From contig WMKK01000014.1 of the NCBI GenBank assembly GCA_012295225.1, positions 124,001 to 188,000 on the forward strand: 64,000 nt of DNA. Direction: 5' to 3'. Below the pieces are notes generated by a model that saw only the letters and a program-made list of their open reading frames with translations, did no database searches and was not told the origin of the DNA. Below, piece by piece: positions 37,382 through 47,133 of the stretch. The position numbers and the translations under genes are program-made. This DNA comes from Ostreococcus mediterraneus (Eukaryota; Chlorophyta; Mamiellophyceae; Mamiellales; Bathycoccaceae). Position 1 is the stretch's first letter, and each line of letters opens with the position of its first letter.

Positions 37382-37931
37382 GCCCGTTCGCGTCGTGCGC
37401 GGGAGGTGGTGCGACGACGACGACGACGACGACGACCGACGGGGTGAGGGGGTGACGACGACGCGTGCGCCCTGGACGCGCGAAGACGTCGGTGGCGCGC
37501 GCGGGTGGTGGACGACGACGACGACGACGACGACGGAAGCGACGACGGAAGCGGCGATCGCGCGTTGGGTTGGATTGGAATTGAATGCGCGCGATTGCGA
37601 CGGCGACGCGTCAGAGGACGACGCGACGACGACGACGTGAGACGACGACGGAGGAGGACGACGACGACGGTGTATTCGAGCGGTGCGCGCGTTCGGGGGT
37701 GGATTACGACGCACGCGTCGCGCGCGTACGCATACGCGCGACGACGTCGACGGTGGTCAGAGGGTGGAGGATTCGCGAGAGCGCTCGAGGGCGATTATAC
37801 CTCACTCGCGGTGAGCGCAGCGAGGGACGCGGTGCGCGTGGGGGTGCGGCGTTCGTGTGGGTGTAGTACGTACGGACGGACGGGTGCGTTGCGGGGGTCA
37901 CGGCGCGGGTGGTGTGTGAGGCGCGAGGGGC

Positions 37932-39146
37932 ATGGGGCGAGAACCGTCGACGGCGCGCGCGCGCGCGACAGAGGCGGCGTCCAAGTCGCGTAAGCGAATA
38001 GCGTCGGAGTCCGAGTCGAGTGGGCTCGCCACGGTGCAACCTCTCGGGGAAAAAATTAGCGAAGCCATGGATGCGTCGGCGCAGAGCCAGGGGCGGAGGG
38101 AGCTCGAGTCGAGTGCGCCGAGCGCGAGCGAGGCGGCGCGGGGCGAGGATAAACGGCGAGAGGGTCCCAAGACTCCGTCTGAATCGGATGGTAACGAAGG
38201 CACGGAATGGGATGTGAAGTTTCCGAATCAGCGATTTGGACCGTGGTCTACGGAAGAAGTCACCGTGATGAAGGCGAGCATTAAGCGATGGGCGAGCGAA
38301 CACGGTTTACTCGAGGAGTTCAACAAGGGTGACTATGAATTTCTCTTCAATCGCCGGAAAAAGCAAGGCGGGAGGGGCGCGCGCCTTCCTCGTTCGGAGC
38401 GACGGGCTTTTATTGAAGTCGCCCAAGGCATGCAAACGCGCAACGCAAAGCAAATATATGGCTGGATTTTACGCAACATGGATAAGAAGGGTGCGACGGG
38501 GAAATGGAGCAAGGAGGAAACCGAGGCGTTGCTCAAGCATCAAGAGCGTCTCGGGAAGCAATGGAGCAAGATTTCAGAGTTGATTGGACGACCCGCATCG
38601 GCGTGCCGCGATAAGTGGCGCCTCGCAAAGGGTGGCGACAAGCGTAAGTCTGGTCGATGGTCTGTTGAAGAAACCGAAAAGATGGTTGCGCTCGTTCAAG
38701 AATTTTTCAAGCAACGCGGCGACGCCCCGGGCTCTGGCCCGGGCGAAGGCAACGAGCACTTGCCGCTTTTGGACAACATCAACTGGGTGACGATTTCCGA
38801 GAAACTCGGCACGAGAAACGAACAAGCGTGCTTACAGCGATGGTATCAAATCGCCCCGCCCATGATCAGCGCTGGTCAATGGGCGGCTGGTGAGGATGAG
38901 ATCATGGTGAAGAATATCATTCGCCAAAAGCCGCGCACGGCGGATGACGTCAATTGGTCGGAACTCGTTGCCGGTCGTACCTTGGGACAAATTCTTCGTC
39001 GATGGAAGTTGCTGACGCAAAAAGTGCGTGACTACATCAACACTCCGTTTTGCGAATCGGTGTTGCAAGTAGCCACGTCGTTGGAGCTTCCTGATCTCGT
39101 CGCTCGCGCCGAACGCCTATTGGCCTCCACCGTGTCGAGCGCGTGA
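37932..39146 (+). CDS. Myb/SANT DNA-binding protein, Reb1/TTF1/DMTF1-like
   Basis: 404 residues. After a charged N-terminus, several tandem SANT/Myb repeats are visible from about residue 95: FGPWSTEEVTVMKASIKRWA, GKWSKEETEALLKHQERLGK with QWSKISELIGRPASACRDKW, GRWSVEETEKMVALVQEFF, WVTISEKLGTRNEQACLQRW, and AAGEDEIMVKNII with GRTLGQILRRWKLL. Spaced tryptophans and the atypical repeats resemble Reb1/TTF-1 and DMTF1 factors; Reb1 and TTF-1 bind rDNA terminators and stop RNA polymerase I. The specific role is inferred. It converges with the D27-like gene. Confidence 0.82.
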   Translation: MGREPSTARARATEAASKSRKRIASESESSGLATVQPLGEKISEAMDASAQSQGRRELESSAPSASEAARGEDKRREGPKTPSESDGNEGTEWDVKFPNQRFGPWSTEEVTVMKASIKRWASEHGLLEEFNKGDYEFLFNRRKKQGGRGARLPRSERRAFIEVAQGMQTRNAKQIYGWILRNMDKKGATGKWSKEETEALLKHQERLGKQWSKISELIGRPASACRDKWRLAKGGDKRKSGRWSVEETEKMVALVQEFFKQRGDAPGSGPGEGNEHLPLLDNINWVTISEKLGTRNEQACLQRWYQIAPPMISAGQWAAGEDEIMVKNIIRQKPRTADDVNWSELVAGRTLGQILRRWKLLTQKVRDYINTPFCESVLQVATSLELPDLVARAERLLASTVSSA

Positions 39147-39427
39147 GTTCGAAGTCGAGTCCACCCTTCTGTGCCGAGCGCTGGCACCGCCACCCCTGTT
39201 GTCTGTAACCACCATTAATGACGGCAACAACGCATGTGAGATCGTGAGAAATATCATACATTCGCCAACTGCTGTAAATAGATGCTGCGTGCGCTTTCCA
39301 CGCATCGAACGCCACCATGTACATTTCCTCTCCACCACCAATTAATAACAATATCAACCAATTCTTTCTTATATTTATTATACAGCGAGCTATACAAGTC
39401 GTGTTTATGCGACTACTATTCCTACTC

Positions 39428-40330
39428 TTATACCGGCGGTCCCTGGTACGGTCTCAACTTGTGACACGGCGTGTCGGCGACGCCAGGCGACGCCGCCGTC
39501 GCGCACGCAGCGTTGCATCCAAATAATAACGCCTCATCGTTCTCAATCGGAGGAGGTGTGAGGCCAAAGTAAAAGTCGCAACTTTTGTCTTCGAAATTCG
39601 GCTTGATTGTTAATGGCAACCCGAAATCATTCGTGAATACCTCTTGCGTTGCGCACTTGCACATGTTTACGCACATCGCCGTGCACCCGCTCTCTTGAAG
39701 CCAGCGGCATTTTTTAATATGTACCTTGGATGCCATTTCCATACCCAGATCGTTCTCCGTCGTTTGCTCGACTTCCATCGGTCCAACCATCCATGCAAAG
39801 ACGATTTTCGTGATGCTCGCGTTGAGCTCGCAGGAAAACTTGTTCAAAGGAAACAGCACTTTGAACGCGGCGTTGCCGCCGGGCGGAACGAGCGAACGAA
39901 TTACTCCAGACGTGACATCACCCATACCCACCGCATCCCGTCCCTTCATTTGCAAGAAACAAAGCGCAATGAATTCTTCGTACGACACCTTACCGGGTGG
40001 CGGCGCGTTTATCGCCATGCCAATCTTACGCATGAACCACGCCATGATGGCCAAGTCGAGCGCCGAGTCTGTGTACTTGACCTTGGTTCGTGGCTCTCGC
40101 CACGTCGATGGGAACTCCGCCGTGGCCAAATTGAAGAATGAATATGGTTCGAATGATGATGATGATGATTCTCCCCCATTCGCGCTGCTGCTAATGCTGC
40201 TTTTGACGCGCGGCGCGCGCCCAACACCACACCACCGCGCGCGCGCACGTCGTGCGCTGCGTCTGTCGACGCTGCTGCGTACCGACGACGCGACTGACAT
40301 CGCCGGCGACGACGAGAACGTCGAAAACAT
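39428..40330 (-). CDS. D27-like (DUF4033) beta-carotene isomerase family protein, plastid
   Basis: 300 residues. The first ~50 residues are Ser/Arg/Ala-rich, a likely plastid transit peptide. The D27 domain begins near YTDSALDLAIMAWFMRKIG and ends with the diagnostic cysteine-rich segment: KKCRWLQESGCTAMCVNMCK, then CATQEVFTNDFGLPLTIKPN and FEDKSCDFYFGLTPPP. DWARF27 is an iron-containing plastid enzyme that isomerises all-trans to 9-cis beta-carotene, the first strigolactone step in land plants. Algae carry several paralogues of unproven function, so the substrate is uncertain here. It shares a 190-bp promoter with the mL60-like gene. Confidence 0.88.
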   Translation of the reverse strand: MFSTFSSSPAMSVASSVRSSVDRRSARRARARWCGVGRAPRVKSSISSSANGGESSSSSFEPYSFFNLATAEFPSTWREPRTKVKYTDSALDLAIMAWFMRKIGMAINAPPPGKVSYEEFIALCFLQMKGRDAVGMGDVTSGVIRSLVPPGGNAAFKVLFPLNKFSCELNASITKIVFAWMVGPMEVEQTTENDLGMEMASKVHIKKCRWLQESGCTAMCVNMCKCATQEVFTNDFGLPLTIKPNFEDKSCDFYFGLTPPPIENDEALLFGCNAACATAASPGVADTPCHKLRPYQGPPV

Positions 40331-40520
40331 GATTACCGCCGTTCACGTGCACGCAAAACCCCCAATCAAGGTCGTACTCTCCTCGAACGCGTCGCACAGT
40401 GCCGCAAGGCTTGGCCTTCTATATACCCTAGCGACCTTGGCGAAACTCACATGGCGATGCTTATTCGATCGTCGTCGAACCTCACAGTCGACCGCGGCAC
40501 GCGGTGAGCACGGCGTCACC

Positions 40521-40927
40521 ATGGTGCTTTCATCCGCGTTTCTCATGGCGGTAAAGAAAGGCCCGTTCGCTCGAGGTGCGTCCGACATAGCTGCGTTTTG
40601 TTTGTCTTGGCGTTGGTGGTCACGACCATGGATTCGTGCCTGCACGAGCGACTTTGGTACTGACGAATGCGGGCGCACCTGACGTGAAACGCGCAAAATT
40701 AGGTGGCATCATATGGAAGACGCATCGTTTCATCAAAATGTCTCAAACGCGACAGCGCAACTCTGCGGTACGTGCGCGTAAAGACGGCTTTCAACGACGA
40801 CCGCCACGCCCATGGTTGTCCTCGTTGGACTCACCTCTGTGTGTCTCTTTCTCCTAAACAGAAGCAACGAAAACATATTAGTGACGTTGAAGACGTGTTG
40901 AAGAAAGCTGCTGCGAGGTACGATTAA
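40521..40927 (+). CDS. mL60 (yeast Mrpl31)-like mitochondrial ribosomal protein, three exons
   Basis: Exons 40521-40575, 40703-40767 and 40862-40927, 61 residues; an in-frame ATG at 40545 is the alternative start. The protein reads MAVKKGPFARG, GIIWKTHRFIKMSQTRQRNS and KQRKHISDVEDVLKKAAARY. The GGxxWK...RMS...RQR...VD order matches the N-terminal half of fungal mL60 ([20 protein letters not shown]). Introns open GTGCGTC and GTACGTG; the first has TACTGACG and ends TTAG, the second ends ACAG; all phases agree. The protein is short for the family. A putative ORF on the other strand (40343-40696) overlaps and is less convincing. Confidence 0.65.
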
Positions 40928-41311
40928 TCTACGACGATGATTTCGTTGTTTTGTCCGCTGCGAGTGAAACTACTGACCAAAAGCTTTCTGTCCCGACCGA
41001 CGCAGCGAGGCCGCGGCGTCTTCGACTTTGGCGTCAACGAGTCAACAACTTCCATGATTTAGGCGCTCTTCATGTAACCCCGCGCACGTAGCCTTTCAAT
41101 AGCTTGTTTATACTATTACAACTTCTAGTGCATACCATCCTTCGCCGTGGTCTCGTCGTCAGCCTCCGCGACGTCTGTCCTCCAACGCCTGGCATTCGTG
41201 CGACAGATATAATCGCAACACGCCGAAATCTCGGTCTCGGTTCACGTCCCAAGAACGTGGGACTGAGGTTCGATAAACAGTCACCGCACTGTGGATGACG
41301 CAAGACTATGA
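40928..41311. other. Spacer upstream of tRNA-Leu
   Basis: 384 bp with no gene seen. A short dyad gtcccaagaacgtgggac occurs at about 41246-41263. The 18-bp motif found ahead of the Thr and Tyr tRNA genes is absent here. Confidence 0.45.
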
Positions 41312-41391
41312 GACACTTTGGCCGAGTGGTCTAAGGCGCCGGATTTAGGTTCCGGTCCGCAAGGGCGTGGGTTCAAATCCCACAGGTGTCA
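41312..41391 (+). tRNA. tRNA-Leu(TAG), intronless
   Basis: 80 nt. Acceptor GACACTT pairs with AGGTGTC, D arm TGGCCGAGTGGTCTAAGGCG, anticodon loop TTTAGGT within CCGGA/TCCGG (anticodon TAG), a long variable arm (tccgcaagggcg), T arm TGGG-GTTCAAA-TCCCA and discriminator A. T4 runs (acttttgttgactttt) begin 8 nt after the end and should stop RNA polymerase III. Unlike the Thr and Tyr genes it has no intron and no upstream 18-bp motif, so it is a useful contrast. Confidence 0.95.
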
Positions 41392-41642
41392 TGTTTACTT
41401 TTGTTGACTTTTGCCGCGTTTCCGATGCGTCTGCGCGAGGTCTCGCGCGTCGCGTGCGCGCGTGATTGCTTTTGCGGCGTGTTCGGTGCGTCTGCGCGCG
41501 CGAACGTCCGTGTCCATGGCGCCTTGGACGTGTCTGTGCTTCGCTGCTTCAATGGTGTTCTGTGCATGGCATTAAAAGTATGCGACATACGTGCCGTGTG
41601 TCCGATTTTGTTTTTTATCTGTGTTTGGGCATCACACGGCAC

Positions 41643-41806
41643 GGAAAACTTTATATATCGCCGGTTCAGAGGAGTCCCTCCGCGACTGACGAGTCATGAA
41701 CGGTCAAATATAACAATACATTGTGTCTTTTAGCACTATCAGATCATTACACCCCATCTGCTACCGGGTGTTTTCACCTTGCGAAAATTCGTGAAAAACG
41801 TGATGC
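41643..41806 (+). repeat. Left terminal inverted repeat of the MULE
   Basis: 164 bp, read against 42409-42572 on the other strand without a mismatch seen. Confidence 0.9.
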
Positions 41807-41996
41807 ATGGCAAACACGAGTGAAATCAAGCGACGCGACGCAAACTTTAGACGACCAACCGCACGCAGACAGTGACATATGCTCCGCGTTACATAAATTA
41901 AGCAGTTACACATCGTCAACACACTCACGCGTGCGCCCGCTGTATCATTTGTATCGCAGTTGCCCTTACACTGTCACACTGAACTGATGTATTCCA

Positions 41997-42038
41997 AACC
42001 CCATATAGGGTTTAGATAGGGTTTAGTCAAACCCTAAG
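41997..42038. repeat. Telomere-like TTTAGGG motifs inside the MULE, cluster 1
   Basis: Two AGGGTTTAG units (42007, 42018) face an AAACCCTAAG unit (42029); plant-type telomere heptamers in both orientations. Confidence 0.8.
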
Positions 42039-42191
42039 AGATGTTCATCGCGCCGAATGCCACTCGAAATGCAGCGCGTCCATGTGCGCGCTTCAAGGAA
42101 TGTCATTCATATGCAGCTAAATCGTTTTGCGGAAGAACACACGCAATGGATCGCGTTTGTGAGGACCCATTGATGTTACTGTCCGCGACAA

Positions 42192-42213
42192 CTAAACCCT
42201 AAGTAGGGTTTAG
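42192..42213. repeat. Telomere-like palindrome inside the MULE, cluster 2
   Basis: CTAAACCCTA, then AG, then TAGGGTTTAG: a 10-bp perfect inverted repeat made of telomere-type units. Confidence 0.85.
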
Positions 42214-42408
42214 AGCGCGGCGCGTTGACAAGTAATCTGTTAAGCAGCAAGTTAGAATTGCGATGGTGATCCCACGCGTCGTCGGGGTTTGCGCGCTATG
42301 AAACTATGCGAGACAGTCAAAACGGGTCTGTTGTCGTCGTTTTCGAGCGTTTTCGTCGCGGCATAGCGGTTACGTCGTCCGTTTCGCTTCAAATCATGCA
42401 ACTCTGAA

Positions 42409-42572
42409 GCATCACGTTTTTCACGAATTTTCGCAAGGTGAAAACACCCGGTAGCAGATGGGGTGTAATGATCTGATAGTGCTAAAAGACACAATGTATT
42501 GTTATATTTGACCGTTCATGACTCGTCAGTCGCGGAGGGACTCCTCTGAACCGGCGATATATAAAGTTTTCC
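42409..42572 (-). repeat. Right terminal inverted repeat of the MULE
   Basis: Inverted copy of 41643-41806; followed at once by the second ACACGGCAC. Confidence 0.9.
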
Positions 42573-42860
42573 ACACGGCACGCGCGGGCGATGGCGCGCG
42601 CACCCACCGGTGGGTGTCCGCGTCACACGCACGCGTGCGCGCGCTCATCGTGCGTGGCCGTGGTGAGCACCACACGTAGTCGTATAGCACGAGACGCACC
42701 GCGCTGGCAGTGCGTGGGTGGTGTCATCGCCCGTCAATCCCCGTCGACCGACGGCGTAGTCGTGCACGACATTTGAATTAGAATTCTCGCCACTCATTCG
42801 TTCATTCATTCGGGGCGTCCGTTGTTTATACATACATAGGTACTGTGAACGACGAAGACA

Positions 42861-45781
42861 ATGGATACGGTGATGGATGATGGCGAAGAACTACTCGCGG
42901 TCGTTAATGATGACGACGTCGTCGTCGACCGTGACGATGCCGAAGCATCCTTGGTAGAGCGCGCAGAAGGGCAGAACGCGGCGACGACGTCAGAAGAAGA
43001 GGATGACGACGACGACGACGACGATGACGATAACGACGTGAACAATAATAAATTTAGTGGTATGGCTCGTGTAAAGGTGTACCGGTTGAACGATCGCGGC
43101 CATTGGGATGATAAAGGCACCGGGTTCGCTTCGTGCGAATACATCGAGGTACGCTGACGCTTGAATAAATGCCTGCGCTCTTTGCCCCACGTAGTAGTAA
43201 AACAACGAAAGACTAACCGATATTTGTGATGTTGTCGTGTGTCGTGATAATCATACAGCAATCGAGCTCGATCGGTCTCGTCGTGGTCTCAGAAGAAGAC
43301 CAAGAACCGCTTCTTATTCATCGCGTCAGCCCGCAGATCGACATGTATTCGAGGCAAGAAGAGGAGACCATCATCTCGTGGGTCGATAACGAGTTGAACA
43401 CGGACATTGCTTTGAGTTTTCAAGAGGGTTGCGGGTGTAATTTCATTTGGGAGCAAATCAAGTCGGTTCAGAGACAGTACTTGCAACAGTCTGGCGGAGG
43501 GGCGTTGGGCGAAGACGGCGACGTGCAAAACGTCGCCTCGGCCGTGGAGTACGGAGGCGTTTCTTCGGAAATGCATTTCTCGTTTAACAAGAACGAACGG
43601 CAAATCATTGGCGGTGAACAAGGAGCGACGTACTTGGGAATGCGCCAAGTGGAAATTGAACTCCCAGCGCCAGATATTGCAAACTTGCCAGAGCTTGTTA
43701 AGCTCGTCACTGAAACGTCGCTATTCACGCGGGAGAGTATCCCAAAGGTAATCTTGAAAACAAAAGATTACATCAAAAATCTTTTGGACGTTTTCACAAA
43801 ATGCGAGGACTTAGAGGACATGGAAAGTCTGCACTTGTTAAATAAATTGTTCAGAGGGCTTGTCATGCTGAACGATGTGGATCTCTACGAANCACTGCTT
43901 AGCGAAGAGTTTGTATTTGACTTTGTCGGCGTCCTAGAGTACGACCCCGAACAAGTCGAACGGACGAGTCATAGAGAGTTTTTGCGCGAGAAAGTCAAGT
44001 TCAAAGAGGTTGTAGAGATTTCTAACGCTGCGATTAGAGAAAAGATCCATCAAACGTGTCGTTTGGGATATTTGAAGGATGTGATTTTGCCACGCGTGTT
44101 GGACGACTCAGCCTTTAGCATGCTAACGTCGATGATGATGTACAACAACGTAGAAGTTGTACAGTCTTTGCATCGCGACGCTCACTTTTTCCCAGAATTG
44201 ATGCGTCGATTGAAAGATGCCAAACCGGGAGACGAAGATTGGAATGACCTCGTTTCCTTTTTACAAGAACTCTGTACGTTGGCGAGACATTTACAGAACC
44301 ACAACCGCTTAGCGGTGTTTGCATCTCTGCAACAGCACGGGTTATTTGATGTGTTGACTGATATTCTCACATATGGCGATGAATATTCTCAGCTGAAAGC
44401 CGCTGATGTCATCATGTCGAGCTTACAGAATGATCCAGCAGTGCTCCGAGACTTTTTGGTCAAACAACAGCAAGATGACGCGCCAAACAAGATGCTCTCC
44501 GAACTTGTGCGCTTGTTTCTCGTCGGCAGCGATGGTATCCAGGCAACCTATTTGGAAATTCTCTTATTTTTGATGGATCCTGAGACGATGAATAATCAGT
44601 CTCCAGAAAAAGATGCGTTACTTAATATCTTCTATGAAGAACACATGGCATCGGTGGTGAGTCGAGTCGCTTTGGGCAAGGAAAACGTCGGCGTGGGCGA
44701 GGAAGCAAATGAAAACACTGTACCCGCGTGGGCGTTGACAAAAATTATCGATCTGCTCATTTTCTTCGTCCAGCATCATGCATACAGAATTAAGTACTAC
44801 ATCTTGCGCAATCATGTGCTCCAGCACGTGTTGCAGTTAACCGAACGCAAGGAAAAGTACGTGGTCGTTTCGGCTATTCGATTTTTGCGTGCGTGCGTTC
44901 ATTTGAAGGACGAGTTTTACAATAGGTACTTGATCAAGATTAACGCATTTGCGCCTGTGATGAAGGTGTTCAAGACGAATGGCGATCGGTACAACTTGTT
45001 GAATAGTGCGGTGTTGGAGTTGATCGACTTTGTGCGTCGCGAAAATGTTCGCAACTTGATACAGCATCTCGTCACTACGTACGAGGCGTACTTTGAAGAG
45101 GTGTATTATGTTGACACGTTCAGACTACTTAAGCTGAGATATCAGCAAGTTATGAGTAACACGGGCGCCGCAGGTCCAGCGTCAGGCGCGCCCATTCAGG
45201 GATACGGCGGTAGAGAAATCGCCGCCGCGCAGGCGCTCAGTGAGCAGCGCATGAGACGTGATTCGTCGATGAGCAAGGACGAGGAGGACTACTTTGAACA
45301 CGATGACGATCAAAGAGATGAGGTCGCAACGGAACATTTACCTCCGTTAAATACGATTCACAGTCCCCCAGGTCCGTCAAACGTCCTTCATTTCCAGGGG
45401 TCACGTTTCGTGCCCCAGCCCATGGCAAACTCTGTTTTTAGCGACGAAGTAGACACAGGCCCAACTCATGGGGAACTCGGTAAACGAGGCCGATCCACAA
45501 GTCCGCCACCTAATCTGAAGGTTGTAGACCTTCCTGTGTCTCCTGGTACGGCTGAAATCACAAAGAAGCCAAAGGCGACTGGAGAGGAAAGCTTGACGGC
45601 GGCGCAGCGTAACGCGTTTGCACAAGTTACTCCCACGGCGAAGAAGGAAATACAAGACGAAGAAGAGGCTGTCGAAGAAGCCAAAAATGTAAAACAAACA
45701 TCAAATCCGACATCGAGCTGGGTGTCTGTTGATGATACTAGCGATAACAACGAAGAAGCAAACGATTCAAAGAAAGAGTAG
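42861..45781 (+). CDS. SMEK: Protein phosphatase 4 regulatory subunit 3 (PP4R3/SMEK), two exons
   Basis: Exons 42861-43148 and 43259-45781, 936 residues, with one undetermined residue at 43892. After an acidic N-terminus the EVH1/RanBP-like domain spans the splice junction: ARVKVYRLNDRGHWDDKGTG, EYIE joined to QSSSIGLVVVSEEDQEPLL, then DIALSFQEGCGCNFIWEQI. The SMK-1 domain (ESIPKVILKTKDYIKNLLDV) and armadillo-like helices follow, then a Ser/Glu-rich tail. The subunit directs PP4 phosphatase to substrates in DNA repair and centrosome or mitotic control. The 110-nt intron opens GTACGCTG and ends ACAG, phase 0. Confidence 0.93.
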
Positions 45782-45814
45782 ATGAATTTTAATGGTAAAT
45801 GTTTAGAAATTTAG

Positions 45815-47017
45815 TCATTGAAACGCTTTTGTGACCTCGTCTGGACGTTGAATGCGTTCTTTTTCTAAAGCAAACGCTTTTTTGTCCTTTTCTTTCACCT
45901 CTGTTTTCAGAGGTACGCTAAATTTCGCTTTTTTGACCTTGTTGTCTTTCATAAAGTCCCTCCAGCCCCCGACGCGTTTCTCGCGGCGGTCTTCACTTTC
46001 CCATTCACGGCGTTCTTTGTGCTCACGTTTTCGCTCTGCTAATTCCTTCTTTTCTTCTTCAGTAATACGTTTCTCTTCGTCTTTAATTCGAAGGGCTAAT
46101 TTTCGCCGTCTCCATTCTAAATCGACAATATACTTGCGTGCTTCAAACTTCCAACGCTCGTGAAATTCATCTGTTTTCATAAAGTCCTCGAGCATACCCT
46201 CCTTATTCCCTTGATATTTCAGTCTCAAAACCGCGTCATCGCGAGCTTCTTTTCTCCATGTTGTCAGAACAGACTCTTTCGCCTGAGTTAAGTTGAAATC
46301 AATCGCCCGCTTGAAGTCCTCCTCGAGTAGCAGTTTTTGAGCCTGCCCGAGAGCATCGAATGCCGCCTTGGCGTCTTTATGTTTACATTTATCAGGGTGA
46401 ACAAGCAAAGAAGCCTTACGAAACGCACGAGGGATCTCTTTCAACTCGCAATCAAACTTGACGTTCAAAAACTCATACGGATTGAGCTTGAATGATGATA
46501 AAATGCGCTCAACTTCCGCGTCTCGCGTCGCGTCTGATACGTCTTTGAAGAACTCCTTCAATAAGGTCTCTGTATCTTTAATCTCTTCTATCGGCGCGGC
46601 TTCGGCATCAGGATTCAACACGATTTCCTCCAAGGCAATATCATTACCACCATCTACACCAGCTGCTTCTGATGTCGATGCCGCCGTCGCCAGTCCCCGT
46701 CCGTTGTCTGACGCGTCTTTGCCACGCTTCTCCTCAGCCGTAGCAGTAGCAGTAGGTGCTGCTGCCCCTACCGCCGCCCCTGCCGCCGACGCCGCTACAA
46801 CTACCTCCTCCTCCTTCAATTTGTCCTCATCTTTCACCTTGCGCACGTTATCCGGCTTCAAATACACTTCTTCGTTCGTCCCGTCCACGCGTACGCGATA
46901 CCTCGCGCGCGCGGCTGCGTACTCCACGACGACCGCGCGCGATGCGTTTAAATCCGGACGCCCTTGCAAGCCATGAATGACGACGGATGATTTAGGTTCG
47001 ATGTACTCGAACTGCAT
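45815..47017 (-). CDS. DnaJ-domain protein, DNAJC8-like, with N-terminal Tudor/SH3-like module
   Basis: 400 residues from the ATG at 47017. The first 60 residues (SSVVIHGLQGRPDLNASRAV, YRVRVDGTNEEVYLKPDNVR) form a small beta module of the kind found with MYND and ankyrin proteins. A J domain follows at about residues 170-235: NPYEFLNVKFDCELKEIPRA, FRKASLLVHPDKC with the HPD triad, and AKAAFDALGQAQKLL. The rest is a long, highly charged helix. The J domain placement and the charged tail fit DNAJC8, a spliceosome-associated Hsp70 co-chaperone. The N-terminal module is not part of animal DNAJC8. Head to head with the TMEM69-like gene. Confidence 0.8.
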   Translation of the reverse strand: MQFEYIEPKSSVVIHGLQGRPDLNASRAVVVEYAAARARYRVRVDGTNEEVYLKPDNVRKVKDEDKLKEEEVVVAASAAGAAVGAAAPTATATAEEKRGKDASDNGRGLATAASTSEAAGVDGGNDIALEEIVLNPDAEAAPIEEIKDTETLLKEFFKDVSDATRDAEVERILSSFKLNPYEFLNVKFDCELKEIPRAFRKASLLVHPDKCKHKDAKAAFDALGQAQKLLLEEDFKRAIDFNLTQAKESVLTTWRKEARDDAVLRLKYQGNKEGMLEDFMKTDEFHERWKFEARKYIVDLEWRRRKLALRIKDEEKRITEEEKKELAERKREHKERREWESEDRREKRVGGWRDFMKDNKVKKAKFSVPLKTEVKEKDKKAFALEKERIQRPDEVTKAFQ

Positions 47018-47133
47018 GAGCACGCGCTCGCGCGTCTCTCGCGCCGCGCGTTGTGACGCACAACACCTCCAACGAGCGCGAGACGAAAAGATGGAACCGC
47101 ACCCGAGTGTGTGACGCACGACGCGCGCGAGGG

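Larger units (their letters stand above)
35690..37931. other. Gene-poor stretch of 2.2 kb with simple repeats
   Basis: No well-supported gene. It holds a CCAAT-type gattggtcg at 36011, long CGCG-rich runs, an N at 36793, a cluster of ~21-bp repeats at 37065-37135 and several GTC/GAC tracts (37341-37381, 37412-37436, 37511-37534). The right part is presumably the promoter of the Myb-like gene at 37932. Confidence 0.5.
41643..42572. mobile_element. Non-autonomous Mutator-like (MULE) DNA transposon with 164-bp terminal inverted repeats
   Basis: 930 bp. The left end (41643-41806) and the right end (42409-42572, inverted) appear identical over 164 bp, starting GGAAAACTTTATATATCGCC. The element is flanked by a 9-bp direct repeat ACACGGCAC (41634-41642 and 42573-42581). 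Long inverted repeats plus a 9-bp target duplication are the hallmark of MULEs. The 602-bp interior has no transposase frame; the mirrored ORFs starting MCLLALSDHYTP are simply the two inverted repeats. It is less GC-rich than its surroundings. Near-perfect ends point to a recent insertion, mobilised by a transposase elsewhere. Confidence 0.9.

Noticed and set aside
36735-37640. 301-residue plus-strand ORF spanning the gene-poor stretch
   Set aside because: Dominated by simple-repeat translations (Val, Asp and Thr runs), includes the undetermined base, and has no conserved segment.
40343-40696. Minus-strand ORF of 117 residues ending 13 bp before the D27-like gene
   Set aside because: It overlaps exon 1 and intron 1 of the mL60-like gene, whose splice sites and protein match are stronger; no domain was recognised in it.
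41721-42494. Two mirrored ORFs starting MCLLALSDHYTP on opposite strands
   Set aside because: They are the inverted repeats of the MULE read in both directions, not protein genes.
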